From assembly GCF_039543665.1 (NCBI RefSeq), contig NZ_BAABKE010000002.1, positions 124,001-188,000 of the forward strand: a DNA stretch of 64,000 nt. Reading direction: 5' to 3'. A program made the position numbers and the translations under genes. The notes below the pieces were generated by a model. That model searched no databases. It was not told the origin of the DNA and saw only the letters and a list, made by a program, of their open reading frames with translations. Of the stretch, positions 17,917 to 24,836 are shown piece by piece (position 1 is the stretch's first letter; the number at the start of each line of letters is the position of its first letter). Source of the stretch: Wohlfahrtiimonas larvae. Its GTDB lineage: Bacteria > Pseudomonadota > Gammaproteobacteria > Cardiobacteriales > Wohlfahrtiimonadaceae.

Positions 17917-18717
17917 TTATGATTGAAAACTATCAGGGAAGTTCAAAGTGCCCACAAATTCATTCATTGCCCAATGCTTTTGAATGCCTTTTTTGATGGC
18001 TTCTTTCGCTTCAAAAACAGATTCACGTGCAGATAAGCCTTTGCAAAGGTTAGCGCCAACGTGCGCTGCAAAAGTACAACCCAAGCCATGTGTATGATGT
18101 GTATCAATGAAATTACCTTCCATTAAGATTAATTCATTGCCATCATAGAATAAATCAGCTGATGTTTTAGGTTCCATCACGCGTCCAACATTTGTAATTG
18201 CTACGGCTTTACAACCTAAAGCTACGATGCGCTTAGCGGCTTCTACAGCATCATCATAGTTTGTGATCTCTTCCATGCCTGCCAATTGTGCTGCTTCAAA
18301 TAAGTTTGGTGTAGTGACTGTGGCATATTTGATGAGATTTGTGCGAATCGCTTCAGCATGTTCAGGGAATAAGGGCTTATTGCCTTTACAAACCATCACA
18401 GGATCCACAACTACAGGCACTTTAGTTGCCCAAATATCTAAATATTTAGAAACTTTCTCGATAATTTCAGGTGTTGGTAACATACCTAATTTGATTGCAT
18501 CCACACCAACGCCATCTAATGCCGTTTGGATTTGTGCTTCAATTACTGGCACTTCGATTGGATAAACGCCATGCGACCATTTTTCAGGATCCATTGTAAC
18601 AATCACGGTTAATGCAGAAAAGCCATATAAATCGTGCTTTGCAAATGTTCTTAAGTCAGCTTGAATGCCTGCGCCACCGCTAGAATCTGAGCCTGCAATG
18701 GTTAATATTTTTTTCAT
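17917..18717 (-). CDS. pdxK: ThiD-fold kinase, PdxK-like pyridoxal kinase
   Basis: Ribokinase-superfamily kinase of 266 residues. It starts MKKILTIAGSDSSGGAGIQADL like ThiD, but the sequence follows the Bacillus/Staphylococcus PdxK branch: TVIVTMDPEKWSHGVYPI, GVDAIKLGMLPT, VDPVMVCKGNKPLFPEHAEAIR and THGLGCTFAA. That branch phosphorylates pyridoxal (and hydroxymethylpyrimidine) using two cysteines, one in the VCKG lid (about 110) and one in the THGxGC motif, both present here. A ThiD role in thiamine synthesis remains possible; no thiamine genes or THI-box are adjacent. SD AAGGA precedes the ATG. Confidence 0.75.
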   Translation of the reverse strand: MKKILTIAGSDSSGGAGIQADLRTFAKHDLYGFSALTVIVTMDPEKWSHGVYPIEVPVIEAQIQTALDGVGVDAIKLGMLPTPEIIEKVSKYLDIWATKVPVVVDPVMVCKGNKPLFPEHAEAIRTNLIKYATVTTPNLFEAAQLAGMEEITNYDDAVEAAKRIVALGCKAVAITNVGRVMEPKTSADLFYDGNELILMEGNFIDTHHTHGLGCTFAAHVGANLCKGLSARESVFEAKEAIKKGIQKHWAMNEFVGTLNFPDSFQS

Positions 18718-18769
18718 TGGAGATCCTTCTACTGTACATATATGTTAATGACAAGAAAAATATAGATTA

Positions 18770-18805
18770 CAACAAAAAAGCTCTACGGATAGAGCTTTTT
18801 TGTTG
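18770..18805 (-). terminator. Bidirectional terminator after hemN
   Basis: Perfect 15-bp stem (core AAAAAAGCTCT/AGAGCTTTTTT) with a 6-base loop, 15 bases past the hemN stop. The stem supplies a U-run in either direction. Confidence 0.88.
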
Positions 18806-18819
18806 TTGCTTAAATATTT

Positions 18820-20196
18820 TTAAATCACGCGTGAAAAACGTTGATCATTTTTCTGTAAGTAGCCATCAAATACCATGCCGATGTTACGAATCAATAAACG
18901 ACCGCGATCTTGAACATGATAAGTATCGCCATCCACAACGATCAAACCATCGGGTTCCATCGCACGTAAATCTTCGAGTTCAATTTTGAAATACTCTTTA
19001 GCATCCATATTGAAACGTTGACTGATGTCGTTAATGTCTAATTTCAAGTTACACATTAATTCAGTGATGATATGACGGCGCAATTCATCTTCAGGTGTTA
19101 ATTTAACACCGCGCCAGATGGGTAATTGATTGCCTTGTAATGCCGCTTCATATTCAGGCATATCTTTCACGTTTTGTGCGTAGATATTACCGATTTGAGA
19201 GATTGAAGATAATCCCATGCCAACAAGATCACAATCTGAATGCGTGCTGTAACCTTGGAAGTTACGGTATAAATTGCCTTCACGCTGTGCGATTGCTAAT
19301 TGATCTGTTGGTTTAGCAAAGTGATCCATACCAATATACACATAACCTGCATCAGTTAAGCGCTCGATGATATTTTTCAAAATCAAAAGTTTTTCTTCAG
19401 CTTTTGGCATATCTTCTGCATGCATTTGTTTTTGTGTTTTAAACAAATGCGGCATGTGCGCATAGTTGAATATTGATAAACGATCAGGTGAGATTTCAAT
19501 CATCTCTTCCAATGTTTGGTTGAATGTATCCACCGTTTGGAATGGCAAGCCGTAGATTAAATCCACAGAAATAGAACTAAAACCGCAATCACGTGCAGCG
19601 TGCAATGTTTCTAAAGTGATCTCTTTCGGTTGAATACGGTTAACAGCCACTTGAACTTTAGGATTAAAGTCCTGAACGCCCATACTTAAACGGTTAAAAC
19701 CGATGCTACGCAAGAAACGAACTGTATCAGCATTGGCTTCGCGTGGATCAACTTCGATCGAGTATTCACCTTCATCATTCGGTAATAATGTGAAGTTTTC
19801 AGCAGTTTTATCCATCACCATTTTCATCTCATCACGGGATAAGAATGTTGGTGTGCCACCGCCCCAATGGAGCTGTTTTACTTTACGATTGCGATCAAAT
19901 AATGGTGCTTGTAATTCAATTTCATGCAACATGTGATCCACATAAGGCAAAGAGCGCTTACGGTTTTTAGTGATGATTTTGTTACAGCCACAGTAGAAAC
20001 AGATGGTGTCACAAAACGGGATATGGAAATAGAGCGATAAGTCACGGCCAGATTCGTTAGAGATCTTAGCTGCTTCTATATAATCTTCGCGTGTGAATTC
20101 TGTTGTGAATTGCACAGCCGTAGGATAAGAAGTATAGCGTGGACCTGCTTTGTCGTATTTGTCGATGAGTTCGCGATTAAAGATAGATTCTGTCAT
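18820..20196 (-). CDS. hemN: Oxygen-independent coproporphyrinogen III oxidase HemN
   Basis: Radical-SAM enzyme of haem synthesis that works without oxygen, converting coproporphyrinogen III to protoporphyrinogen IX. The cluster motif is Cys62, Cys66, Cys69 (CDTICFYCGC, including the family's additional Cys71). Other HemN hallmarks are YTSYPTAVQF at the N-terminus, HWGGGTPTFL, VDPRE and YIGMDHFAKP. At 458 residues it is normal for true HemN and longer than the HemW paralogues. It diverges from pyk over a 140-base gap with two palindromes. Its SD is weak. Confidence 0.96.
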   Translation of the reverse strand: MTESIFNRELIDKYDKAGPRYTSYPTAVQFTTEFTREDYIEAAKISNESGRDLSLYFHIPFCDTICFYCGCNKIITKNRKRSLPYVDHMLHEIELQAPLFDRNRKVKQLHWGGGTPTFLSRDEMKMVMDKTAENFTLLPNDEGEYSIEVDPREANADTVRFLRSIGFNRLSMGVQDFNPKVQVAVNRIQPKEITLETLHAARDCGFSSISVDLIYGLPFQTVDTFNQTLEEMIEISPDRLSIFNYAHMPHLFKTQKQMHAEDMPKAEEKLLILKNIIERLTDAGYVYIGMDHFAKPTDQLAIAQREGNLYRNFQGYSTHSDCDLVGMGLSSISQIGNIYAQNVKDMPEYEAALQGNQLPIWRGVKLTPEDELRRHIITELMCNLKLDINDISQRFNMDAKEYFKIELEDLRAMEPDGLIVVDGDTYHVQDRGRLLIRNIGMVFDGYLQKNDQRFSRVI

Positions 20197-20229
20197 GATT
20201 CCAAACTAGATATTCGTTAATAAAGAAAT

Positions 20230-20252
20230 AATTCGGTATATTGTACTGAATT
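20230..20252. repeat. Imperfect palindrome in the hemN-pyk gap
   Basis: 9-base arms (AATTCGGTA and TACTGAATT, 8 of 9 paired) around a 5-base centre, 34 bases upstream of hemN. It may be an operator or AT-rich promoter sequence. It does not match the FNR consensus TTGAT-N4-ATCAA. Confidence 0.4.
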
Positions 20253-20311
20253 AAGCGCAAGACTGCGATCTTGTTTTGCCTATTATTAAGATTAGTATTA
20301 TTAATGTGAAT

Positions 20312-20326
20312 TTAATCAAAGATTAA
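20312..20326. repeat. Perfect 6-3-6 inverted repeat just before the pyk SD
   Basis: TTAATC-aaa-GATTAA immediately precedes the AGGAG of pyk, so a bound protein or hairpin here could affect pyk translation or transcription. Confidence 0.4.
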
Positions 20327-20336
20327 GGAGAAATTC

Positions 20337-21767
20337 ATGCAAAGACGTACCAAGATTGTTGCAACTTTAGGGCCTGCAACGGATAGAGCAGGTGTTTTAG
20401 AAGGTATTATTAAGGCAGGTGTGAATGTTGTGCGTTTGAATTTTTCGCATGGTACTCATGAAGATCATATTAAGCGCGTGAATGCTGTGCGTGAGATTTC
20501 TGATCGTTTGAACATTAAAGTGGGGATTTTATCGGATCTTCAAGGCCCTAAAATTCGTATTGAAAAATTTGTGGATGGCTCTGTAATCTTAGAAGAAGGT
20601 GCTACATTCATTTTAGATAGCCAATATGATGACAATGCAGGGACAGCGGAACGCGTTGGGATTGCGTATAAAGAATTGGTCAATGATGTTAAGCCACAAG
20701 ATATTTTGTTATTGGATGATGGCAAAATCGTTGTTGAAGTAACAGCGGTAAAAGGCTCTGAAGTTCATACAAAAGTGAACATTGGCGGTGTTTTATCGAA
20801 TCGTAAAGGCATTAACTTACAAGGTGGTGGATTATCCGCACCTGCATTAACTGATAAAGATAAAGAAGATTTGATCTGTGCTGCTAACTTTCAAACAGAT
20901 TATGTGGCGGTTTCTTTCCCAAGAAATGGATCAGATATGGATGAAGCCCGTGCTTTATTGGAAAAGGCAGGTTCTAAAGCGCATTTAGTTGCAAAAATTG
21001 AGCGCATTGAAGCGGTTACAAATATTGATGAAATTATTTTAGCATCGGATGCCATCATGGTTGCTCGTGGCGATTTAGCTGTTGAAATTGGTGATTCTAA
21101 ATTGATGGGTGCACAAAAACGCATGATTATGCGAGCGCGTGAATTGAATCGTGCTGTGATCACTGCAACACAAATGATGGAATCTATGATAGAAAACTCA
21201 TCACCAACCCGTGCTGAAGTGATGGATGTGTCAAATGCTGTACTGGATGGAACAGATGCGGTGATGCTCTCAGCAGAGAGCGCTGCAGGTAAATATCCTG
21301 TGGAAACAGTGAAAGCAATGGCAGAAATTTGTATTGGCGCTGAAAGTGAACAGTTTTCTGTCTTAACACCCAATGCATTCATTAAAGACCGTAAGTTTAA
21401 TTATACAGATGAAGCGATTGCTATGTCCGCAATGGTTTTGGCAAATCACTATGATGTTCAAGCTTTGGTTTGTTTGACTGAATCAGGCACGACCGCACTA
21501 TTAATGAGCCGTGTGACATCAGAGATTCCGATTTATGGTTTAACGCGCCATTCAGAAACAGCAGGGCGTATGACATTGTATCGTGGCGTCAAGCCTATAG
21601 AATTCAGCGTACATCACGCTAATGAGGAAGATGTTGTGGGTGAAGTTATGCATGTTTTAAAAGAACACAAGGCTGTAAAATCTGGTGATCGTATAATTAT
21701 CACGCGTGGATCACTTAATTTTGTGCAAGGTGGTACAAATAATTTACGTATAGCAGTGGTTGAGTAA
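20337..21767 (+). CDS. pykA: Pyruvate kinase, PykA type
   Basis: Final ATP-forming step of glycolysis, PEP to pyruvate. 476 residues. The start RRTKIVATLGPATDR and the segments VVRLNFSHG, ILSDLQGPKIR, VARGDLAVEIGD and ITATQMMESMIENSSPTRAEVMDVSNAVLDGTDAVMLSAE (active-site helix) align with E. coli PykA better than PykF. The AGGAG SD is 7 bases from ATG. It sits near pflB/pflA and the PTS Enzyme I, so several pyruvate/PEP enzymes are within 12 kb, though in separate transcription units. Confidence 0.95.
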   Translation: MQRRTKIVATLGPATDRAGVLEGIIKAGVNVVRLNFSHGTHEDHIKRVNAVREISDRLNIKVGILSDLQGPKIRIEKFVDGSVILEEGATFILDSQYDDNAGTAERVGIAYKELVNDVKPQDILLLDDGKIVVEVTAVKGSEVHTKVNIGGVLSNRKGINLQGGGLSAPALTDKDKEDLICAANFQTDYVAVSFPRNGSDMDEARALLEKAGSKAHLVAKIERIEAVTNIDEIILASDAIMVARGDLAVEIGDSKLMGAQKRMIMRARELNRAVITATQMMESMIENSSPTRAEVMDVSNAVLDGTDAVMLSAESAAGKYPVETVKAMAEICIGAESEQFSVLTPNAFIKDRKFNYTDEAIAMSAMVLANHYDVQALVCLTESGTTALLMSRVTSEIPIYGLTRHSETAGRMTLYRGVKPIEFSVHHANEEDVVGEVMHVLKEHKAVKSGDRIIITRGSLNFVQGGTNNLRIAVVE

Positions 21768-21786
21768 AAAAAATACAATTTCAGGG

Positions 21787-21814
21787 TTGCGTTAACTTTG
21801 AAATTGTATATAAT
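21787..21814 (+). promoter_or_regulatory. Promoter of tRNA-Ser
   Basis: TTGCGT (21787-21792), a 16-base spacer and a perfect TATAAT (21809-21814), ending 13 bases before the tRNA 5' end. Confidence 0.6.
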
Positions 21815-21827
21815 TCATTTCTCTTTT

Positions 21828-21917
21828 GGAGGTGTGGCCGAGTGGTTGAAGGCACCGGTCTTGAAAACCGGCAACGGGTTAAACCGTTCGTGAGTTCGAA
21901 TCCCACCACCTCCGCCA
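21828..21917 (+). tRNA. tRNA-Ser (anticodon TGA)
   Basis: 90-base class II tRNA with encoded CCA. The acceptor GGAGGTG pairs with CACCTCC; the anticodon loop CTTGAAA gives TGA. There is a long variable arm (CAACGGGTTAAACCGTTCG) and a T-loop GTTCGAATC. It has its own promoter and terminator. The 3' ends of serine tRNAs are common integration sites, and the AT-rich stretch downstream may be a scar. Confidence 0.97.
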
Positions 21918-21925
21918 AGTATATT

Positions 21926-21964
21926 AAAAAAGCTTGTTTATCTTATTGATATGCAAGCTTTTTT
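21926..21964 (+). terminator. Terminator after tRNA-Ser
   Basis: 11-bp stem AAAAAAGCTTG / CAAGCTTTTTT with a 17-base loop, ending in a T-run, 9 bases past the tRNA. Confidence 0.85.
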
Positions 21965-22080
21965 ATTGCCTGTCTGAAATGCTGTACTCTCATCCGTACC
22001 CTGTGTGGATTTCGATGGATTGTAAAAACAAAACTATGTTCTTATCTCATTCACCTAATATTTTTCATATTAGGCTTTGA
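21965..22080. other. Non-coding stretch downstream of tRNA-Ser
   Basis: No convincing gene. It holds a small hairpin at 22054-22074 (CCTAATAT / ATATTAGG, 5-base loop). The text around 21985-22020 looks like the left-over flank of an element integrated at the tRNA, but I find no repeated copy of the tRNA 3' end downstream, so this is only a suspicion. Confidence 0.3.
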
Positions 22081-22347
22081 GTGAGCTATGCTGTGAAAGA
22101 TGAACAAATTGAAAATATTATTACTGCTGAAAAAACAAGCCCAAATTGTAAAATTGACATTAATTCTCCGGCATGTCGTCAAGATGTTAAGAAAGCCTTA
22201 ATCATAGGGCTAAAAGATTTTAATGAAGAGACACAGGGGCAAACCGTAGGATTCTTAGTAACAGCAGGATTTTTGGTAGTGTTTAGCTTGACCAGAACAC
22301 CACAAAAAAGCCCATTTTTATGGGCTTTTGTTTGTTTTGTAGGTTAG
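22081..22347 (+). CDS. Doubtful 88-residue ORF, possible gene remnant
   Basis: Begins at a GTG with no SD. Residues 1-70 look protein-like (charged, with SPNCKIDINSPACRQDVKKALIIGLKDFN, then a hydrophobic stretch GFLVTAGFLVVF). The last 15 residues are read through an obvious terminator hairpin (22306-22329), which argues that the true 3' end is lost or that the ORF is not expressed. No family recognised. It may be the remains of a small membrane protein gene. Confidence 0.25.
   Translation: MSYAVKDEQIENIITAEKTSPNCKIDINSPACRQDVKKALIIGLKDFNEETQGQTVGFLVTAGFLVVFSLTRTPQKSPFLWAFVCFVG
22306..22329 (-). terminator. Terminator after alanine symporter gene
   Basis: 10-bp stem AAAAGCCCAT / ATGGGCTTTT with a 4-base loop. 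It is 25 bases beyond the symporter stop and has T-runs on both sides, so it can act in both directions. Confidence 0.85.
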
Positions 22348-22353
22348 GGAAGA

Positions 22354-23757
22354 TTACTTATCTTCATCGCCCCAACATTCTGTATTTTTTAAGCCTTTGA
22401 TGCTCGATGCTTTAAATACAGGATCTTTGCCTTCTTTCAATTGTTGGTTGAAGTCATCGCTCACAGCAAATGCGATTTTGCTGAGTTTGAAGATGATCAC
22501 AAGGTTAATGATCGTCATTAAGCCCATGAATACATCTGCCAAATCCCATGCTAATTGCATGTTGATCATCGCGCCAAACATCACCATAGCCAATACGATT
22601 AAACGATAAACCAATAGCATGATTTTGTTGCCATTGATGAATTCGATGTTTGTTTCGCCATAGTAGTAGTTACCAATGATGGAGCTGAATGCAAAGAACA
22701 TCACAGCGATTGCTACGAAGTATTGTGCCCAATTACCCATTTGTAATGCGAGTGAGTTTTGCGTCAATACAACGCCTGTAGTTTCTGGTGTAACGTTGGT
22801 ATATAGGCCCGATAATAAGATGATGAATGCAGTAGCGGAACACACCATGATGGTATCAAAGAATACGCCCAAGCTTTGAACTAAGCCTTGCTTCGCAGGA
22901 TGCGTGACGTTTGCAGCAGCTGCCGCATTTGGCACAGAACCCATACCAGCTTCATTGGAGAATAGACCACGACGAACACCTTGCATGATCGCAGCACCGA
23001 TACCACCGCCTACGATTTCATTGAAGCCGAAAGCATTTGTCACGATTAACATAAACATTTCAGGGACTTTCGTGATATTAGTTACTAAAACATAAATAGC
23101 TAAGCCGATATAGAAAATTGCCATCACAGGGACAATTACTTGGGTGAAAGTGACGATACGCTTAACGCCACCAAAGATGATCACTGCCGTTAATACAACC
23201 AATACAATACTAATTGCGGTGTAATCAAAGCCAAATGCAGAAGCGAATGAATGGGCGATTGTGTTGGATTGTACTGAGTTGAAGATGAACCCAAATGTGA
23301 TTGCTAAAAGCACTGCGAATACAACGCCGAGTTTACGTAAGCCTAATGCTTTTTCCATATAGTAAGCAGGGCCACCACGGAATGTATCACCATCTTTAAC
23401 TTTATAAACCTGAGCCAGTGTGCTTTCGATAAAAGCGGTCGCCATGCCGATGATGGCAATTAACCACATCCAAAAAACTGCGCCCGGCCCACCAATGGCA
23501 ATGGCTAATGCAACACCTGCGATATTGCCTGTACCTACACGGCTAGCAGCGCTGATTGTGAATGCTTGGAATGCTGAAACGCCATCTGTTCCGGGATTTT
23601 TTTCGATAGTCATTTTCAACATTTGTTTAAACAAACGAACTTGGACAAATCGAGTACGGAATGTGAAGTAAAAACCTAGAGATAAAAGGCCGATGATTAG
23701 TATATAGGACCAAATAAAGTTATTAAAAGGTCCTGTTAGCCAATTGAGAATGCTCAT
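22354..23757 (-). CDS. Sodium:alanine symporter, AGCS family
   Basis: Secondary amino-acid transporter (alanine/glycine:cation symporter; AlsT/DagA-like) with about 11 helices. Family signatures are RVGTGNIAGVALAIAIGGPGAVFWMW and FSNEAGMGSVPNAAAAANVTHPAKQGLVQ. The ATG at 23757 follows AAGGATT at good spacing; a TTG two codons earlier is less likely. 467 residues. It lies 31 bases after pflA with no visible terminator between, so it may be partly co-transcribed with pflA. Confidence 0.92.
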   Translation of the reverse strand: MSILNWLTGPFNNFIWSYILIIGLLSLGFYFTFRTRFVQVRLFKQMLKMTIEKNPGTDGVSAFQAFTISAASRVGTGNIAGVALAIAIGGPGAVFWMWLIAIIGMATAFIESTLAQVYKVKDGDTFRGGPAYYMEKALGLRKLGVVFAVLLAITFGFIFNSVQSNTIAHSFASAFGFDYTAISIVLVVLTAVIIFGGVKRIVTFTQVIVPVMAIFYIGLAIYVLVTNITKVPEMFMLIVTNAFGFNEIVGGGIGAAIMQGVRRGLFSNEAGMGSVPNAAAAANVTHPAKQGLVQSLGVFFDTIMVCSATAFIILLSGLYTNVTPETTGVVLTQNSLALQMGNWAQYFVAIAVMFFAFSSIIGNYYYGETNIEFINGNKIMLLVYRLIVLAMVMFGAMINMQLAWDLADVFMGLMTIINLVIIFKLSKIAFAVSDDFNQQLKEGKDPVFKASSIKGLKNTECWGDEDK

Positions 23758-23788
23758 GAACAATCCTTAAAATATAAAAACTGCATAA

Positions 23789-24667
23789 CTATACAGCAGG
23801 TAGCTCATATTTTTTATATATTTCTTTTATAGATTGTACAAATTCTGGTGTGGGTGCTTCAGTTTCAGACAAAGTATAGGTTAAATTAAGTTCTTGCCAT
23901 TTAGATTCACCAAGATTATGGAAGGGCAGAACTTCAACTCGTTCAATGAGTTTCTTGCCATGTAGTGCCAGAGATTCATCTTGTAGTGATTTGACAAATT
24001 GGGCATGTTTTTCAACATCTGCGAGATCATCTGATATGCCAGGCACTAATACATAACGAATCCACATAGGTTTCCCCATTCTAACAAGGCGATGGGCAAA
24101 ATCTAGCGTAGGCTGTAGAGGTTGCGCGGTTAATGCTTGATATTTTACAGGATCAATATGTTTAATATCTAACATAATAAGATCAATGTTATCAAACCAT
24201 GTATCATCCAAGTGACCAGCTAAAAATCCTTGAGTATCTAATGCGATGTGTAAGTTGTATTCTTGCTTCACACGGTAGGCGATTTCGCCAATGAAATTGG
24301 CTTGCATTAAAGGTTCACCACCAGAAAATGTGACGCCACCCGCAAATTTTAAGAAGCGTGCATATTTACCAATTTCAGTGACGATTTCATCTACAGTTTT
24401 GAGCTTGCCATTACGGAGTTTCCAAGTATCAGGATTATGGCAATATAGGCAACGAAATTGGCAACCCGCGCTAAACATCACAAAACGAACACCGGGACCA
24501 TCCACAGCTGCACCTGTTTCTATGGAGTGAACAAAGCCAGAGAGCTTATTATCTTCGTTGATGACAACTGGTGCAATTACGCCAGCAGGTTTGGTGGAGT
24601 TGTCTAAATCTAGTTTCTCAAGCTCTGCAAGGGAAACGGTCGGTATCAAAGTTTGATCTCTGCTCAT
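23789..24667 (-). CDS. pflA: Pyruvate formate-lyase activating enzyme PflA, N-terminally extended
   Basis: Radical-SAM enzyme that installs the glycyl radical on PflB. The motif Cys69, Cys73, Cys76 (CQFRCLYC) and VDGPGVRFVMF are typical. E. coli PflA has 246 residues and its equivalent cysteines are near residue 30; here there are about 40 extra N-terminal residues (MSRDQTLIPTVSLAELEKLDLDNS...). The start is supported by an SD (AAAGGTG), and I see no better internal start. It is downstream of pflB but separated from it by a hairpin terminator, so it probably has its own promoter or relies on read-through. Confidence 0.93.
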   Translation of the reverse strand: MSRDQTLIPTVSLAELEKLDLDNSTKPAGVIAPVVINEDNKLSGFVHSIETGAAVDGPGVRFVMFSAGCQFRCLYCHNPDTWKLRNGKLKTVDEIVTEIGKYARFLKFAGGVTFSGGEPLMQANFIGEIAYRVKQEYNLHIALDTQGFLAGHLDDTWFDNIDLIMLDIKHIDPVKYQALTAQPLQPTLDFAHRLVRMGKPMWIRYVLVPGISDDLADVEKHAQFVKSLQDESLALHGKKLIERVEVLPFHNLGESKWQELNLTYTLSETEAPTPEFVQSIKEIYKKYELPAV

Positions 24668-24791
24668 GCATCACCTTTAATATTTATCATCACAATATAG
24701 TTAAATGGCTCTAAGGCTAACTATACGATTAATATCTCGCCTTGCAGGCAAGGTATTAGTGGAATATTTTTAAACTTATTTTACAATAAAA

Positions 24792-24811
24792 GGGCATACC
24801 GTAGTATGCCC
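24792..24811 (-). terminator. Terminator between pflB and pflA
   Basis: GGGCATAC / GTATGCCC 8-bp stem, 4-base loop, followed in the minus direction by TTTTATTGT. It lies 25 bases past the pflB stop. Confidence 0.75.
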
Positions 24812-24818
24812 CATATCT

Positions 24819-24836
24819 ATATACTGATCAGTATAT
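24819..24836. repeat. Perfect 18-bp palindrome touching the pflB stop codon
   Basis: ATATACTGATCAGTATAT is fully self-complementary and its last base belongs to the pflB stop codon. As RNA it could form a 7-bp hairpin with a GATC loop, possibly stabilising the abundant pflB message. Confidence 0.7.

Noticed and set aside
18718..18769. THI-box riboswitch in front of the ThiD-like gene
   Set aside because: The gap between the gene start and the next terminator is only about 50 bases and lacks the conserved TPP aptamer core.
20900..21382. 160-residue minus-strand ORF inside pyk
   Set aside because: Antisense shadow of a strongly conserved gene; composition is low-complexity Ser/Ala/Ile as expected of a mirrored frame.
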